A DNA stretch of 64,000 bases, taken from contig CAWEET010000021.1 of NCBI GenBank assembly GCA_963808165.1, positions 310,001 through 374,000 of the forward strand, written 5' to 3'. A program made the translations under genes and the position numbers. Under the pieces are notes generated by a model. It searched no databases, was not told the DNA's origin, and was given only the letters and a program-made list of their open reading frames with translations. The DNA comes from Thiosocius sp963808165 (GTDB taxonomy: Bacteria; Pseudomonadota; Gammaproteobacteria; Chromatiales; Chromatiaceae). Shown piece after piece: positions 1-8,200 of the stretch; positions within the stretch are counted from its first letter, which is position 1, and each line of letters opens with the position of its first letter.

Positions 1-542
1 AGTGCTATGTGATTGATATCGGGAATGTGAAAATCACGACGACCAATGCCGCAGACCAGCGGGAGCTTTCCTTCGCGGTACTCGGCCCAGGCGAGATATT
101 CGGCGAGATGGCCCTGATCGATGCGAAGACGCGATCCGCCAGTGCCACCGCGGTCACGGACACCGAGGTCATCATCCTGCGGCGGGAAGATTTCATGGAA
201 GGCCTGAGAACTCATCCCGAGCGCCTCGATCTGGTGCTCAATTTCATCTCGGACAGATTGCGCCGCACGGATCAGTTCGCGAAGCTGCTGGCGTATGGGT
301 CGCCGTCGCAGCGTCTGGACTTTGCGCTACAGGGGTTCCTCAACTCCGCCAAGACGACACGGAAGCCAGACGGAACCTGCGTGCTGAAGGCGGGTCCGGG
401 GGATCTGGCCGCTGCCGCTGGCACAGAGGAAGATGAGGCGGCCGCGTTCCTGGAAAAACTGCGCGAACATGGATACTGTGAATACAGCGCCAGCAGTATT
501 CGCTTTCTGTCCCCATCCTGCGATTATCCACACGAAGGCTGA
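1..542 (+). CDS. Crp/Fnr-type cyclic-nucleotide-binding regulator, 5' end missing
   Basis: The open frame enters from the left window edge (codons for C-Y-V-I-D-I-G precede the first GTG at 9), so the N-terminus lies outside. The visible part holds the second half of a cNMP-binding beta-roll: the phosphate-binding-cassette-like GEIFGEMALID, followed by RSASATA and TEVIILRREDF. About 100 residues follow, ending in a weak winged-helix-like segment (DLAAAAGTEEDEAAAFLEKLREHG) in the place of a Crp-type HTH. The helix-turn-helix is poorly conserved, so DNA binding is inference. No downstream partner is visible; the gene is followed by a repeat element. Confidence 0.8.
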   Translation, partial: CYVIDIGNVKITTTNAADQRELSFAVLGPGEIFGEMALIDAKTRSASATAVTDTEVIILRREDFMEGLRTHPERLDLVLNFISDRLRRTDQFAKLLAYGSPSQRLDFALQGFLNSAKTTRKPDGTCVLKAGPGDLAAAAGTEEDEAAAFLEKLREHGYCEYSASSIRFLSPSCDYPHEG

Positions 543-664
543 ACGGGGTTTCGATGGCCCTGGTCGGCTGAGCTGTGATCTGTGCAGCGGCGTGCAGTGC
601 CCGAGGAGATATGGGTCGTTGACACCCATGATGCGCGCCTATTTTCTGGGTCGACGGTGCTTAA

Positions 665-822
665 GGGCATCTCTAATAATCCTGGGTGCGCAGATTGGGC
701 GACATAATTCGGGACATCAAGGCGAAGACCGCATGTAATAGCTGGCTATTGCGAAGGTCTTCAACGCAGAGAGTGCGGATTATGTCGTTCAAGATGTCGT
801 CTATGGATTGTTAGAGGTGCCC
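665..822. mobile_element. 158-bp MITE-like element, copy 1, flanked by TTAA
   Basis: The ends GGGCATCTCTAATAATCC and GGATTGTTAGAGGTGCCC are near-perfect inverted repeats. TTAA lies directly outside both ends (661-664 and 823-826), as expected of a 4-bp target duplication. A second 158-bp copy lies inverted at 24765-24922. The interior has no coding potential but carries a hairpin (GAAGACC...GGTCTTC with an inner TAATAG/CTATT stem) between CAAGGCG (718-724) and CAACGCAGAG (762-771). The left part of the minus-strand gene at 801-1268 reads into this element. Confidence 0.8.
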
Positions 823-1268
823 TTAAATGAAGCGCTGCCTCGAGCGGCATCGGGAGCACAGGAGGTGGTGATGGGCAGTGGCAGCCAGCAGTAGCCGCGA
901 AACGCTCCCGGCGCATGGGCAATCACGCCGGAAAGTATCACGACAAACAAAAACAATTCGGCGCGGATCGACGGGATCAGCAGCGCGATGCCCAACAACA
1001 GTGTCTTCAGGACAATCACCAGTCCCTTCAACTCGAACAACCAGCAGGCGCTGCCCCATAGATAGAGGACCATCAATGCGACGCCGCTGGTCAGGGTGAG
1101 GTGCCAGTAGAGTTCCCAGGCGCCGGCGTTCTGGTCGAACAAAAAGCCGCCACTGATCCCGACGATGCCCACGAGGTGCAGCGATCGAAGCAGGACATTC
1201 AACCAGCGCTGACCGCGGAAGCCCCTTGCCGGGTAGGGAAACAGCAGCTGGATGATTGAGTGTTTCAT
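801..1268 (-). CDS. small multi-pass membrane protein of unknown function, 3' end in a repeat
   Basis: I chose the ATG at 1268 (MKHSIIQLL); a GTG/ATG further upstream at 1295 would add nine residues. Neither has a strong ribosome-binding site. The 155-residue product has about four hydrophobic helices (around residues 25-45, 55-75, 80-100 and 102-122) and the sequence VILSGVIAHAPG. I do not recognise a named family. The last seven codons (KGTSNNP) and the TAG stop lie in or beside the inverted repeat of the MITE at 665-822, so the insertion has replaced the original C-terminus. The gene may be truncated or decaying. Confidence 0.55.
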   Translation of the reverse strand: MKHSIIQLLFPYPARGFRGQRWLNVLLRSLHLVGIVGISGGFLFDQNAGAWELYWHLTLTSGVALMVLYLWGSACWLFELKGLVIVLKTLLLGIALLIPSIRAELFLFVVILSGVIAHAPGAFRGYCWLPLPITTSCAPDAARGSASFKGTSNNP

Positions 1269-1442
1269 GATGGAAATTTGCGCAGTGCCTGGCAATCTTG
1301 GAATGCAATCAGATCATTTGCAACGTGCCCGAAGGCGGTCGACGGCGACATCCGGCAGCATAAGCCAGCAGACCGGCTGGGTCAGGGGTGCGCGTCGGGT
1401 GCCGATAAGGGATGTTGCGGCATCGCGGAAAAGACCTAACAG

Positions 1443-1728
1443 TTATTGCTCCGGCAACTGAATGTTTACACCTTCAGGGCTCCACTCATGGTCTGAATCA
1501 AGGCGCCAACCGCAGCCAATGGCCGCTCCCTTGGCAAGGGGGGTAACGCCGAGTCGGGCCATGAGCGAAGCCCCGAACGCGATACTATTAATGACCGGCC
1601 AGCCTGTACCGGCCCGATGCGGCGTTAGCGAAACTTGCGGTAGGTCGGCTACCGCGGCGCTTCGCCGCCTTGCCTCGGGCCGGTACAGGCTGGCTGAAGA
1701 TGCAACCATTCAGTTGCCGGAGCAATAA
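1443..1728. other. structured element A: nested perfect stems with two arms
   Basis: The ends are a perfect 22-bp inverted repeat (1443-1464 with 1707-1728). Inside are a left arm (1477-1491 pairs with 1559-1573, 13 of 15) and a right arm (1598-1617 pairs with 1675-1694, 20 of 20). The arm loops are complementary to each other: CAAGGCG (1499-1505) with CGCCTTG (1666-1672), and TAACGCCG (1544-1551) with CGGCGTTA (1620-1627). Element B at 14138-14407 has the same order, spacing and loop blocks but different stem sequences. The element ends 5 nt before the start codon at 1734, so it forms the leader of the lipid-transport operon. Two 88-codon ORFs inside it are rejected as coding. A structured RNA, or DNA acting as single strand, is inferred. 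Confidence 0.7.
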
Positions 1729-1733
1729 GGCCT

Positions 1734-2864
1734 ATGTACACGGCAAAGCAACAAGCAGGAAGGACGGCAGGGCTGAAGGTTCAGGGGACGACACTGATAG
1801 GCACAGGCGACTGGACCGTGCGACACCTGCAGGGGTTGGAGACGGATCTGGGGCGGATACGCTGGCCTGACGGAACGATTACTATCGATCTCTCTGCGGT
1901 GGGGCGAATGGACACCGGCGGTGCCTGGTTGTTGCAGCGGCTGCTGAGCGCGCTCGAGAGCGAACAGCGGCAAGTCGAGCTGAAGGGACTGTCGCCCACC
2001 GCCGTCGGCCTTCTGCAACTGGTGCGCAGGACCTCGCTGCAGGCCGGGAAAGTGCCCTATCCGAAGCAGCCCGGCCTGGTGGAGGACCTGGGCCGCAAGG
2101 GCATCGAAAGTATCGAGGCCGGCATCGGTCTCGTGGCATTCCTGGGAGAGATGGGTTCGGCCTGGCTGCGCCAGGTGCTCCATCCCGGACGTATTCGCTG
2201 GAGAGCGGTCTCGGACGGCCTGGTAGAGGCCGGTCATCAAGCGCTGGGCATCGTCGGCCTGCTGTCCTTTCTGCTCGGTATCGTGATCGCCTACCAGGGT
2301 GGTGTCCAGCTGCGTCAGTATGGTGCCAGCCTGTTTGTTGCCGATCTCGTCGGGCTCTCGATGGTCCGCGAGCTGGCGCCTCTGATCACCGCTATCATCG
2401 TTGCGGGGCGCACCGGTTCGGCCTATACGGCGCAGATCGGCACCATGCAGGTCACCGAAGAGGTCGAGGCGCTGCGCAGCATGGGCATCCCGCCGATGGA
2501 CCTGCTGGTGTTACCGAAGTTGTTTGCCCTGATCGTGGCGCTGCCGTTGCTGACGGTGTTCGCCGACGTCATGGGTGTGCTGGGCGGCATGGTGATGTCG
2601 GGTATGCAGCTGGATATCGCCTTCTCCACCTATGTTCAGCGTCTGGGCGTCGCGATTACGGTGGATTCCTTTCTGGTCGGTGTGGGTAAGGCGCCGGTAT
2701 TCGCCGTGATCATCGCGACCATCGGCTGCTATCAGGGATTTCAGGTGGCGGGCAGCGCCGAGAGCGTCGGCCGCCGCACCACGACCAGCGTCGTCCATTC
2801 CATTCTCGCGGTGATCGTGGTCGACGCCGCCTTTTCCGTGGCCTTCAGCAGGCTCGGCATATGA
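1734..2864 (+). CDS. MlaE/YrbE-type lipid ABC transporter permease with N-terminal STAS domain
   Basis: The protein has 376 residues. Residues about 15-105 form a STAS/MlaB-like domain (ITIDLSAVGRMDTGGAWLLQRLL). Residues about 125-376 are the MlaE permease fold, with GIVIAYQGGVQLRQYGA, the conserved VRELAPLITAIIVAGRTGSAYTAQ-type segment, and EEVEALRSMGIPPMDLLVLP. MlaE permeases pair with MlaF ATPases and MCE proteins in inner-membrane phospholipid transport. Canonical E. coli Mla has MlaB as a separate STAS protein; here it is fused. The ATG at 1734 lies just after structured element A, whose end supplies a possible GGAG (1719-1722). The stop overlaps the next start by 4 nt (ATGA). Confidence 0.93.
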   Translation: MYTAKQQAGRTAGLKVQGTTLIGTGDWTVRHLQGLETDLGRIRWPDGTITIDLSAVGRMDTGGAWLLQRLLSALESEQRQVELKGLSPTAVGLLQLVRRTSLQAGKVPYPKQPGLVEDLGRKGIESIEAGIGLVAFLGEMGSAWLRQVLHPGRIRWRAVSDGLVEAGHQALGIVGLLSFLLGIVIAYQGGVQLRQYGASLFVADLVGLSMVRELAPLITAIIVAGRTGSAYTAQIGTMQVTEEVEALRSMGIPPMDLLVLPKLFALIVALPLLTVFADVMGVLGGMVMSGMQLDIAFSTYVQRLGVAITVDSFLVGVGKAPVFAVIIATIGCYQGFQVAGSAESVGRRTTTSVVHSILAVIVVDAAFSVAFSRLGI

Positions 2865-3646
2865 ATAAGAGCGCGCTGCCGTCTGCAGCTGCCGTGGTGC
2901 AGGTCACGGATCTGACCATGCGCTTTGGCAGCAAGCTGATTCACCAGCATCTGAACCTGGATGTGAGCCGGGGTGAGATCCTGGGCATCGTCGGCGGCAG
3001 CGGCAGCGGCAAGACCACACTGTTACGCGAGATGGCAATGCTGCAGCAACCGAGCTCCGGTTCGGTGCGAATTTTCGGTCAAGACGTGGGCGGGATGGAC
3101 GAGGCGCACACGCAAGGCATCCGGCGGCGTATCGGCGTGCTGTTCCAGAACGGGGCGCTGTTCGGCGGCATGAATGTACTGCAGAACGTCGGCGTGCCTC
3201 TGCGGGAGCACACGCGACTGAGCGACCGCCTTATTGACGAGATCGCCTGCATCAAACTCGCATTGGTCGGTCTGGACGAGCGGGACGGTCTGCTCTACCC
3301 GAACCAGCTCAGTGGTGGCATGCGCAAGCGAGCCGCACTGGCGCGGGCGATCGCGTTGGACCCGGAGCTGCTGTTCCTGGACGAGCCGACTTCCGGCCTG
3401 GATCCATTGAGCGCGGACGCCTTCGATGATCTGGTGCTCGATCTGAAGGCAGCGCTCGATCCTACGGTGGTGCTGGTCAGCCATGATCTGGACACCCTTT
3501 GGCGGGTCACCGACCGCGTGGTACTGCTCGGCGAGGGTCGGCTGCTGGCAGAGGGCGGCATGCAGGAACTGGCGCGCGCGTCGGATGCTGCGGTGGTACG
3601 ATTCTTTCAGGGCCCGAGGGGGCGAGCGGCAAAGGCCTCGGTGTGA
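2861..3646 (+). CDS. MlaF-type lipid ABC transporter ATPase
   Basis: This is a cytoplasmic ATPase of 261 residues. Walker A GGSGSGKTT is near residue 45, the signature LSGGMRKRAALARA near 149, Walker B with D-loop LLFLDEPTSGLDP near 170, and the switch histidine in VLVSHDLDTL. The unusual signature LSGGMRKRA is typical of MlaF/Ttg2A-type ATPases rather than importers. It starts inside the stop of the permease gene, and its own stop (3644-3646) overlaps the GTG start of the MCE gene, so the proteins are translationally coupled. It drives the STAS-MlaE permease encoded upstream. Confidence 0.94.
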   Translation: MNKSALPSAAAVVQVTDLTMRFGSKLIHQHLNLDVSRGEILGIVGGSGSGKTTLLREMAMLQQPSSGSVRIFGQDVGGMDEAHTQGIRRRIGVLFQNGALFGGMNVLQNVGVPLREHTRLSDRLIDEIACIKLALVGLDERDGLLYPNQLSGGMRKRAALARAIALDPELLFLDEPTSGLDPLSADAFDDLVLDLKAALDPTVVLVSHDLDTLWRVTDRVVLLGEGRLLAEGGMQELARASDAAVVRFFQGPRGRAAKASV

Positions 3647-4566
3647 AAGGGAAGACCAATTACGTCCTGATGGGGCTGTTTGTCCTGGCCCTGAGCTTTG
3701 CGTTCATCGCGGTCATCCTCTGGCTGAGTGCAGGCGGTAGTGGCCGCGCCCACACGGATTATCTGGTCTTTATGCGCGAATCGGTGGCAGGGCTGAGCCG
3801 CGACAGCACGGTCACGTACCACGGTGTCGAGGTCGGCAGGGTGCGCGAGATCGGTCTCGACCCGCTGCGTTCCGGCGAAGTGCGGCTGTTGCTGCAGATC
3901 GACGACCGGACAGCGGTGCGTGAGGATACGGTGGCGATGCTGGAGACCCAGGGCCTGACCGGTCTTGCGTTCGTCAACCTGACCGGTGGTAGCGCAGACT
4001 CGCCGTTGCTCGTCGCGCGGCCGGGCCAGTCATACCCGGTGATCGAAAGTCGACGTTCCACCTGGGGCAGGCTGGATCGATCGGTCGAGGAGATGCTCTC
4101 GAACCTGAACGACGTTGCCGAGTTGCTGAAGATGCTGCTGAGCGACGAGAACCGGCAGAGCTTCACGCGTACCCTTGCGCAGCTCGATGCCTTGACCGCG
4201 GCGCTGTCCGGTCGGTCCGATGAGCTGACCGGGGCGCTTGAAGACCTGGCCGCCGCCACGCGGCACACCCGGGAGGCCAGTGCGGGTCTGCCTGGCTTGA
4301 TTGCACAGCTGGAGCGCGCGGCCTCGGCCCTGGAACGTATGGCAGATGAGATCCGTGCAACCGGCATGACGGTCGACAGGGTCGTGCGGGCGCGCGACCG
4401 CGACCTGCAGCGTTTCACCGGCGAGGCGCTACCGGAGGCGGCCGCGATGATCAATGAAATGCGTCGGGCGGCGGAGAACCTGCGGCGTTTCAGCGCGCAG
4501 CTGGAGCGCGATCCGGCGGTGCTGTTGCGCGGCAGGCCACCACGGCCGCCGGGGCCAGGCGAGTGA
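3643..4566 (+). CDS. MlaD-type MCE-domain lipid-binding protein
   Basis: I chose the GTG at 3643, which overlaps the ATPase stop (GTGTGA); the frame stays open upstream but encodes no recognisable sequence. The 307-residue protein has a single N-terminal membrane helix (about residues 6-27), then an MCE/MlaD domain (about 38-118) with YHGVEVGRVREI and an MLETQGLTGLAFVNL-type segment. A long helical C-terminal region (about 150-280) follows, rich in A, E, R and L. MCE proteins are periplasmic and form rings or tunnels that carry lipids between the membranes. The long helical tail resembles PqiB/YebT-like or Ttg2C-like variants more than the short E. coli MlaD. Confidence 0.9.
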   Translation: MKGKTNYVLMGLFVLALSFAFIAVILWLSAGGSGRAHTDYLVFMRESVAGLSRDSTVTYHGVEVGRVREIGLDPLRSGEVRLLLQIDDRTAVREDTVAMLETQGLTGLAFVNLTGGSADSPLLVARPGQSYPVIESRRSTWGRLDRSVEEMLSNLNDVAELLKMLLSDENRQSFTRTLAQLDALTAALSGRSDELTGALEDLAAATRHTREASAGLPGLIAQLERAASALERMADEIRATGMTVDRVVRARDRDLQRFTGEALPEAAAMINEMRRAAENLRRFSAQLERDPAVLLRGRPPRPPGPGE

Positions 4567-5219
4567 CGATGGCAGTGCCGTTTCTGCGTGCCCTGCGGTC
4601 GGCCGGGCTACCCGTGTTGCTGGCCGTGATACTGGTACTTGGCCTCGCGGCCTGTGGCCCCTCGTTGCTGCAGCGACCGGCGGAGCCGGTGACCCATACC
4701 TACCTGCTGCAATGGCAGGGTGACCATGTGGCGACTGTCGCTGATCCGTCCGCTCCGAGCCTGCTGGTCAGTCCGGTGCTGGCCGCCCCGGGATTCGACA
4801 GCTCGGACATGGCCTATATGCGCCGGCCACATGAGGTCGAGTACTTTGCGCACCATCGCTGGGCGGACGCCCCGGCGCGCATGCTCGACCCGTTGCTGGT
4901 GCGGGCCGCGTCGCAGAGTGGTCTTTTTCGCAGCGTAGCCGAGGCGGGTGCGGCGACCAGGGCGGACCTGCGCCTGGAAAGCAGGCTATTGCATCTGCAG
5001 CAGGTGTGTCGTCTCAACCCCAGTGAATTGCAGCTGGCACTTCGCGTGAGCCTGGTCGATGTCGCGAGTGGGCAGGTCCTGGGCACTCGAGTCCTGCATG
5101 CCATGGAGCCGATCACCGAGCGCTCGCCCTATGCCGGAGTGGAGTCAGCGAATCGCGCGGTCTCGGTCCTGTTGTCCGAGTTGCAGCGATTCCTCGCCGA
5201 CCAGCTCGGCGATGAGTGA
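4563..5219 (+). CDS. PqiC-like lipoprotein, ABC-type transport auxiliary component
   Basis: The 218-residue protein starts with a hydrophobic signal ending in the lipobox LAAC (Cys31 from the GTG at 4563, Cys29 from the ATG at 4569; either start is possible). It matches the ABC_trans_aux (DUF330/PqiC) layout: THTYLLQW near the N-terminus, a LLVSPVLAAPGFDSSDMAYMRRPHEV-type motif, then YFAHHRWADAPARMLDPLLV. In PqiABC-like systems this lipoprotein sits on the inner face of the outer membrane and contacts the MCE protein. The gene overlaps the MCE stop, and its end overlaps the lhr start, so it closes a compact four-gene transport operon. Confidence 0.88.
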   Translation: MTMAVPFLRALRSAGLPVLLAVILVLGLAACGPSLLQRPAEPVTHTYLLQWQGDHVATVADPSAPSLLVSPVLAAPGFDSSDMAYMRRPHEVEYFAHHRWADAPARMLDPLLVRAASQSGLFRSVAEAGAATRADLRLESRLLHLQQVCRLNPSELQLALRVSLVDVASGQVLGTRVLHAMEPITERSPYAGVESANRAVSVLLSELQRFLADQLGDE

Positions 5220-8200
5220 GCGACTGGGCTTCAGTGTCCCGACTGACACCTGGTTCGCCGAGACCTTCGACCTGCCGACTGAGGTGCAGCGCCGAGGTTG
5301 GGCTGCGATCCGGGGCGGTGGTCACGTGCTGCTGGTGGCGCCAACCGGCAGTGGCAAGACGCTCGCAGCGTTCCTTGCCGCTATCGATCGTTGCCTGACG
5401 TTGCCGCCCGACGCGCCGGCCGGTGTGCGGGTGCTGTACGTCTCACCGCTGAAGGCGCTGGTGTACGACGTGGAACGCAACCTGCGCGCGCCGCTGGTCG
5501 GTATCGCCCATAAGGCGGCGGCGCTGGACCGCGAGGTGCGCGGCGTCGGCGTCGACATACGCACTGGAGACACCTCACAGAAACTGCGTCAACGCCAGGC
5601 CCGGGAGCCGGCGGATATCCTGGTGACCACACCGGAGTCGCTGTTTCTGCTGTTGGGTTCCAAGGCGCGCGAGACCCTGCGTTCGGTGCATACGGTGATC
5701 GTCGACGAGATCCATGCGCTGGCGCCGACCAAACGCGGTGTCCATCTCGCGTTATCGCTGGAACGGCTCGGCCAGCTGTGTGCGCACGAGCCGCAGCGTA
5801 TCGGCCTGTCCGCCACGGTTCGACCGACCGAGGAGGTCGCCCGCTATCTCGGCGGGCCGCGCCAGGTTGCCGTCGTCGATCAGTCGGCAAGACCGATGCT
5901 TGACCTGCGCGTGATCGTGCCGGCGCCTGAGGAGCGCGTCGCGGATAGCGCGATGGCGCAAGCCGGCGGCCCTATCCTGGGCGAGCTTTATACGCGCGAA
6001 ATCGCTGCGCCGGCAGAACGGGGCAACTGGCCGGCGATCTACCCGCAACTGCTGGCGGAAATCCGGCGGAACCGATCCACGATCGTGTTCGTCAACAGCC
6101 GGGGCCTGTGCGAACGCCTCACCCAGCGCCTCAACGAACTGGCCGGCGAGGAGGTCGTCCGGTCGCACCACGGCAGTGTCGCGCATCACAAGCGCATGGA
6201 AATCGAGGAGGGGCTCAAACAGGGCAGGATCAAGGGTATCGTCGCGACCAGTTCGCTGGAACTGGGTATCGACATGGGGGCGATCGACCGCGTCGTGCTG
6301 GTCGAATCGCCGGGCTCGGTCGCGCGGGGCCTGCAACGCGTCGGCCGTGCCGGTCACCAGGTCGGCGAGGTCAGTTCAGGCCGTATCTACCCGAAATTCC
6401 GGGGCGACCTGCTGGAGTGCGGCGTGATCGCACAGCGTATGCTGGCCGGCGAGATCGAACCGGTCCGGGTGCCGCAGAATGCATTGGATGTGCTGGCCCA
6501 GCAGATCGTCGCCATCTGCTGCGATGCGAGCTGCACGGTGCAGGCCCTCGAGGAACTGGTCTGTCGCGCCTATCCGTTTCACCAGTTGTCCGTCGATGCG
6601 CTGTCGGCATTGCTCGAGATGCTGAGTGGACACTATCCCTCACAGGATTTCGCCGAGCTTCGGCCGTTGCTGACATGGGACCGCGCGAGTGACGAACTGC
6701 GGGCGCGCCGTGGCGCGCAGTTGGTCTCGCGCCTGAACGCCGGGACCATACCCGACCGTGGCAACTACGCGGTGACGCTCGGGACGGACGGCGCGCGCCT
6801 CGGCGAACTCGATGAGGAAATGGTGTTCGAAACCCGGGCCGGCGAAAATATCCTGCTGGGCGCGACCACCTGGCGCGTCGAGGAGATCACGCGCGACAGG
6901 GTCATCGTCTCGGCGGCACCCGGGGAACCGGGCAAGCTGCCGTTCTGGCGCGGCGACGGCCCGGGCCGGCCGATAGAACTCGGCAGGGCGCTTGGCGCCT
7001 TCGTTGCCCGGATCGGCCACATGAAGCGGCAGAAGGCGCTCGAGTGGCTGCACCGCGAGGTGCGGCTGGATACCCACGCAGCAACCAGCCTGGTCGACTA
7101 CATCGCCGAACAGAAGAGCTGCACCGGCACGCTGCCGACCGACCGGGACATTGTCATCGAGCGTTTTCGCGATGAACTCGGCGACTGGCGTGTCTGCATC
7201 CTGACGCCGTTCGGGGCGCGGGTACATGCGCCCTGGTCGATGGCCCTGCAGCAGGAACTGTCGACGCGCAGTGGTTTCGAGGTCCAGGTCATGTACACCG
7301 ACGACGGGATCGTGCTGCGCTTTGCCGATGTCGACGAGTTGCCGGAGATCGAGGCCCTGCTGCCCGATCCGGAGGAAGTCGAGGAGCTGGTCACCGATCA
7401 ACTTGCCCGCACGGCGCTGTTCGCCGGGCTGTTCCGTGAGAACGCGGCGCGCTCGCTGTTGCTGCCGCGGCGTCGCGCCGAGCAGCGCACGCCGCTGTGG
7501 GCGCAGCGGCTGAAGTCGCAAAATCTGCTGGCCGCGGTGCGCCGCTACCCGAGCTTCCCGATGGTGCTCGAGACCTATCGCCAGGCGCTGAGCGACATCT
7601 TCGATATCGCCGCACTGCGCGAGCTATTGCGCGCGATCCATGCTCGACGGGTGCGGGTCCATGAGGTCGAGACGGCCAGTGCCTCGCCGTTCGCACGCTC
7701 CTTGGTGTTCGCCTACGTGGCGGCCTACATCTATGAGCAGGATGCACCATTGGCCGAACGCAAGGCGCAGGCCCTGACGCTCGACCGCAACCTGCTGCGC
7801 GAACTGCTCGGTCAGGCCGAGCTGCGCGAACTCATCGACCCCGAGGTGATGGCCGATCTCGAGCGGGAGTTGCAGCGCCTCACCAGCGGGCGCCGTGCGC
7901 GCGACATCGACGAAGTGCACGATCTGCTGCGCCGCCTCGGTGACCTGGATCCGGAAGAGATCGCTGCCCGTGCCGAAGTACCGGTCGACGCGGCACTGCA
8001 ACAACTGACATCGGAACGACGCGCGTCGCCGGTCAGCATCGCCGGCGAGCGACGTTGGATCGCGGCCGAGAATGCCGGCGTCTATCGTGATGCCCTCGGC
8101 GCAATGCCGCCGCCCGGGCTGCCGGACGCGTTCCTGCAGTCGGTCGACAATCCGCTGGAGTTTTTGTGTGCCCGCTACGCGCATACCCACGGCCCCTTCC

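Noticed and set aside
1443..1728. two 88-codon frames on opposite strands inside element A, both ending IQLPEQ
   Set aside because: The identical ends come from the inverted repeat itself; neither has protein-level support.
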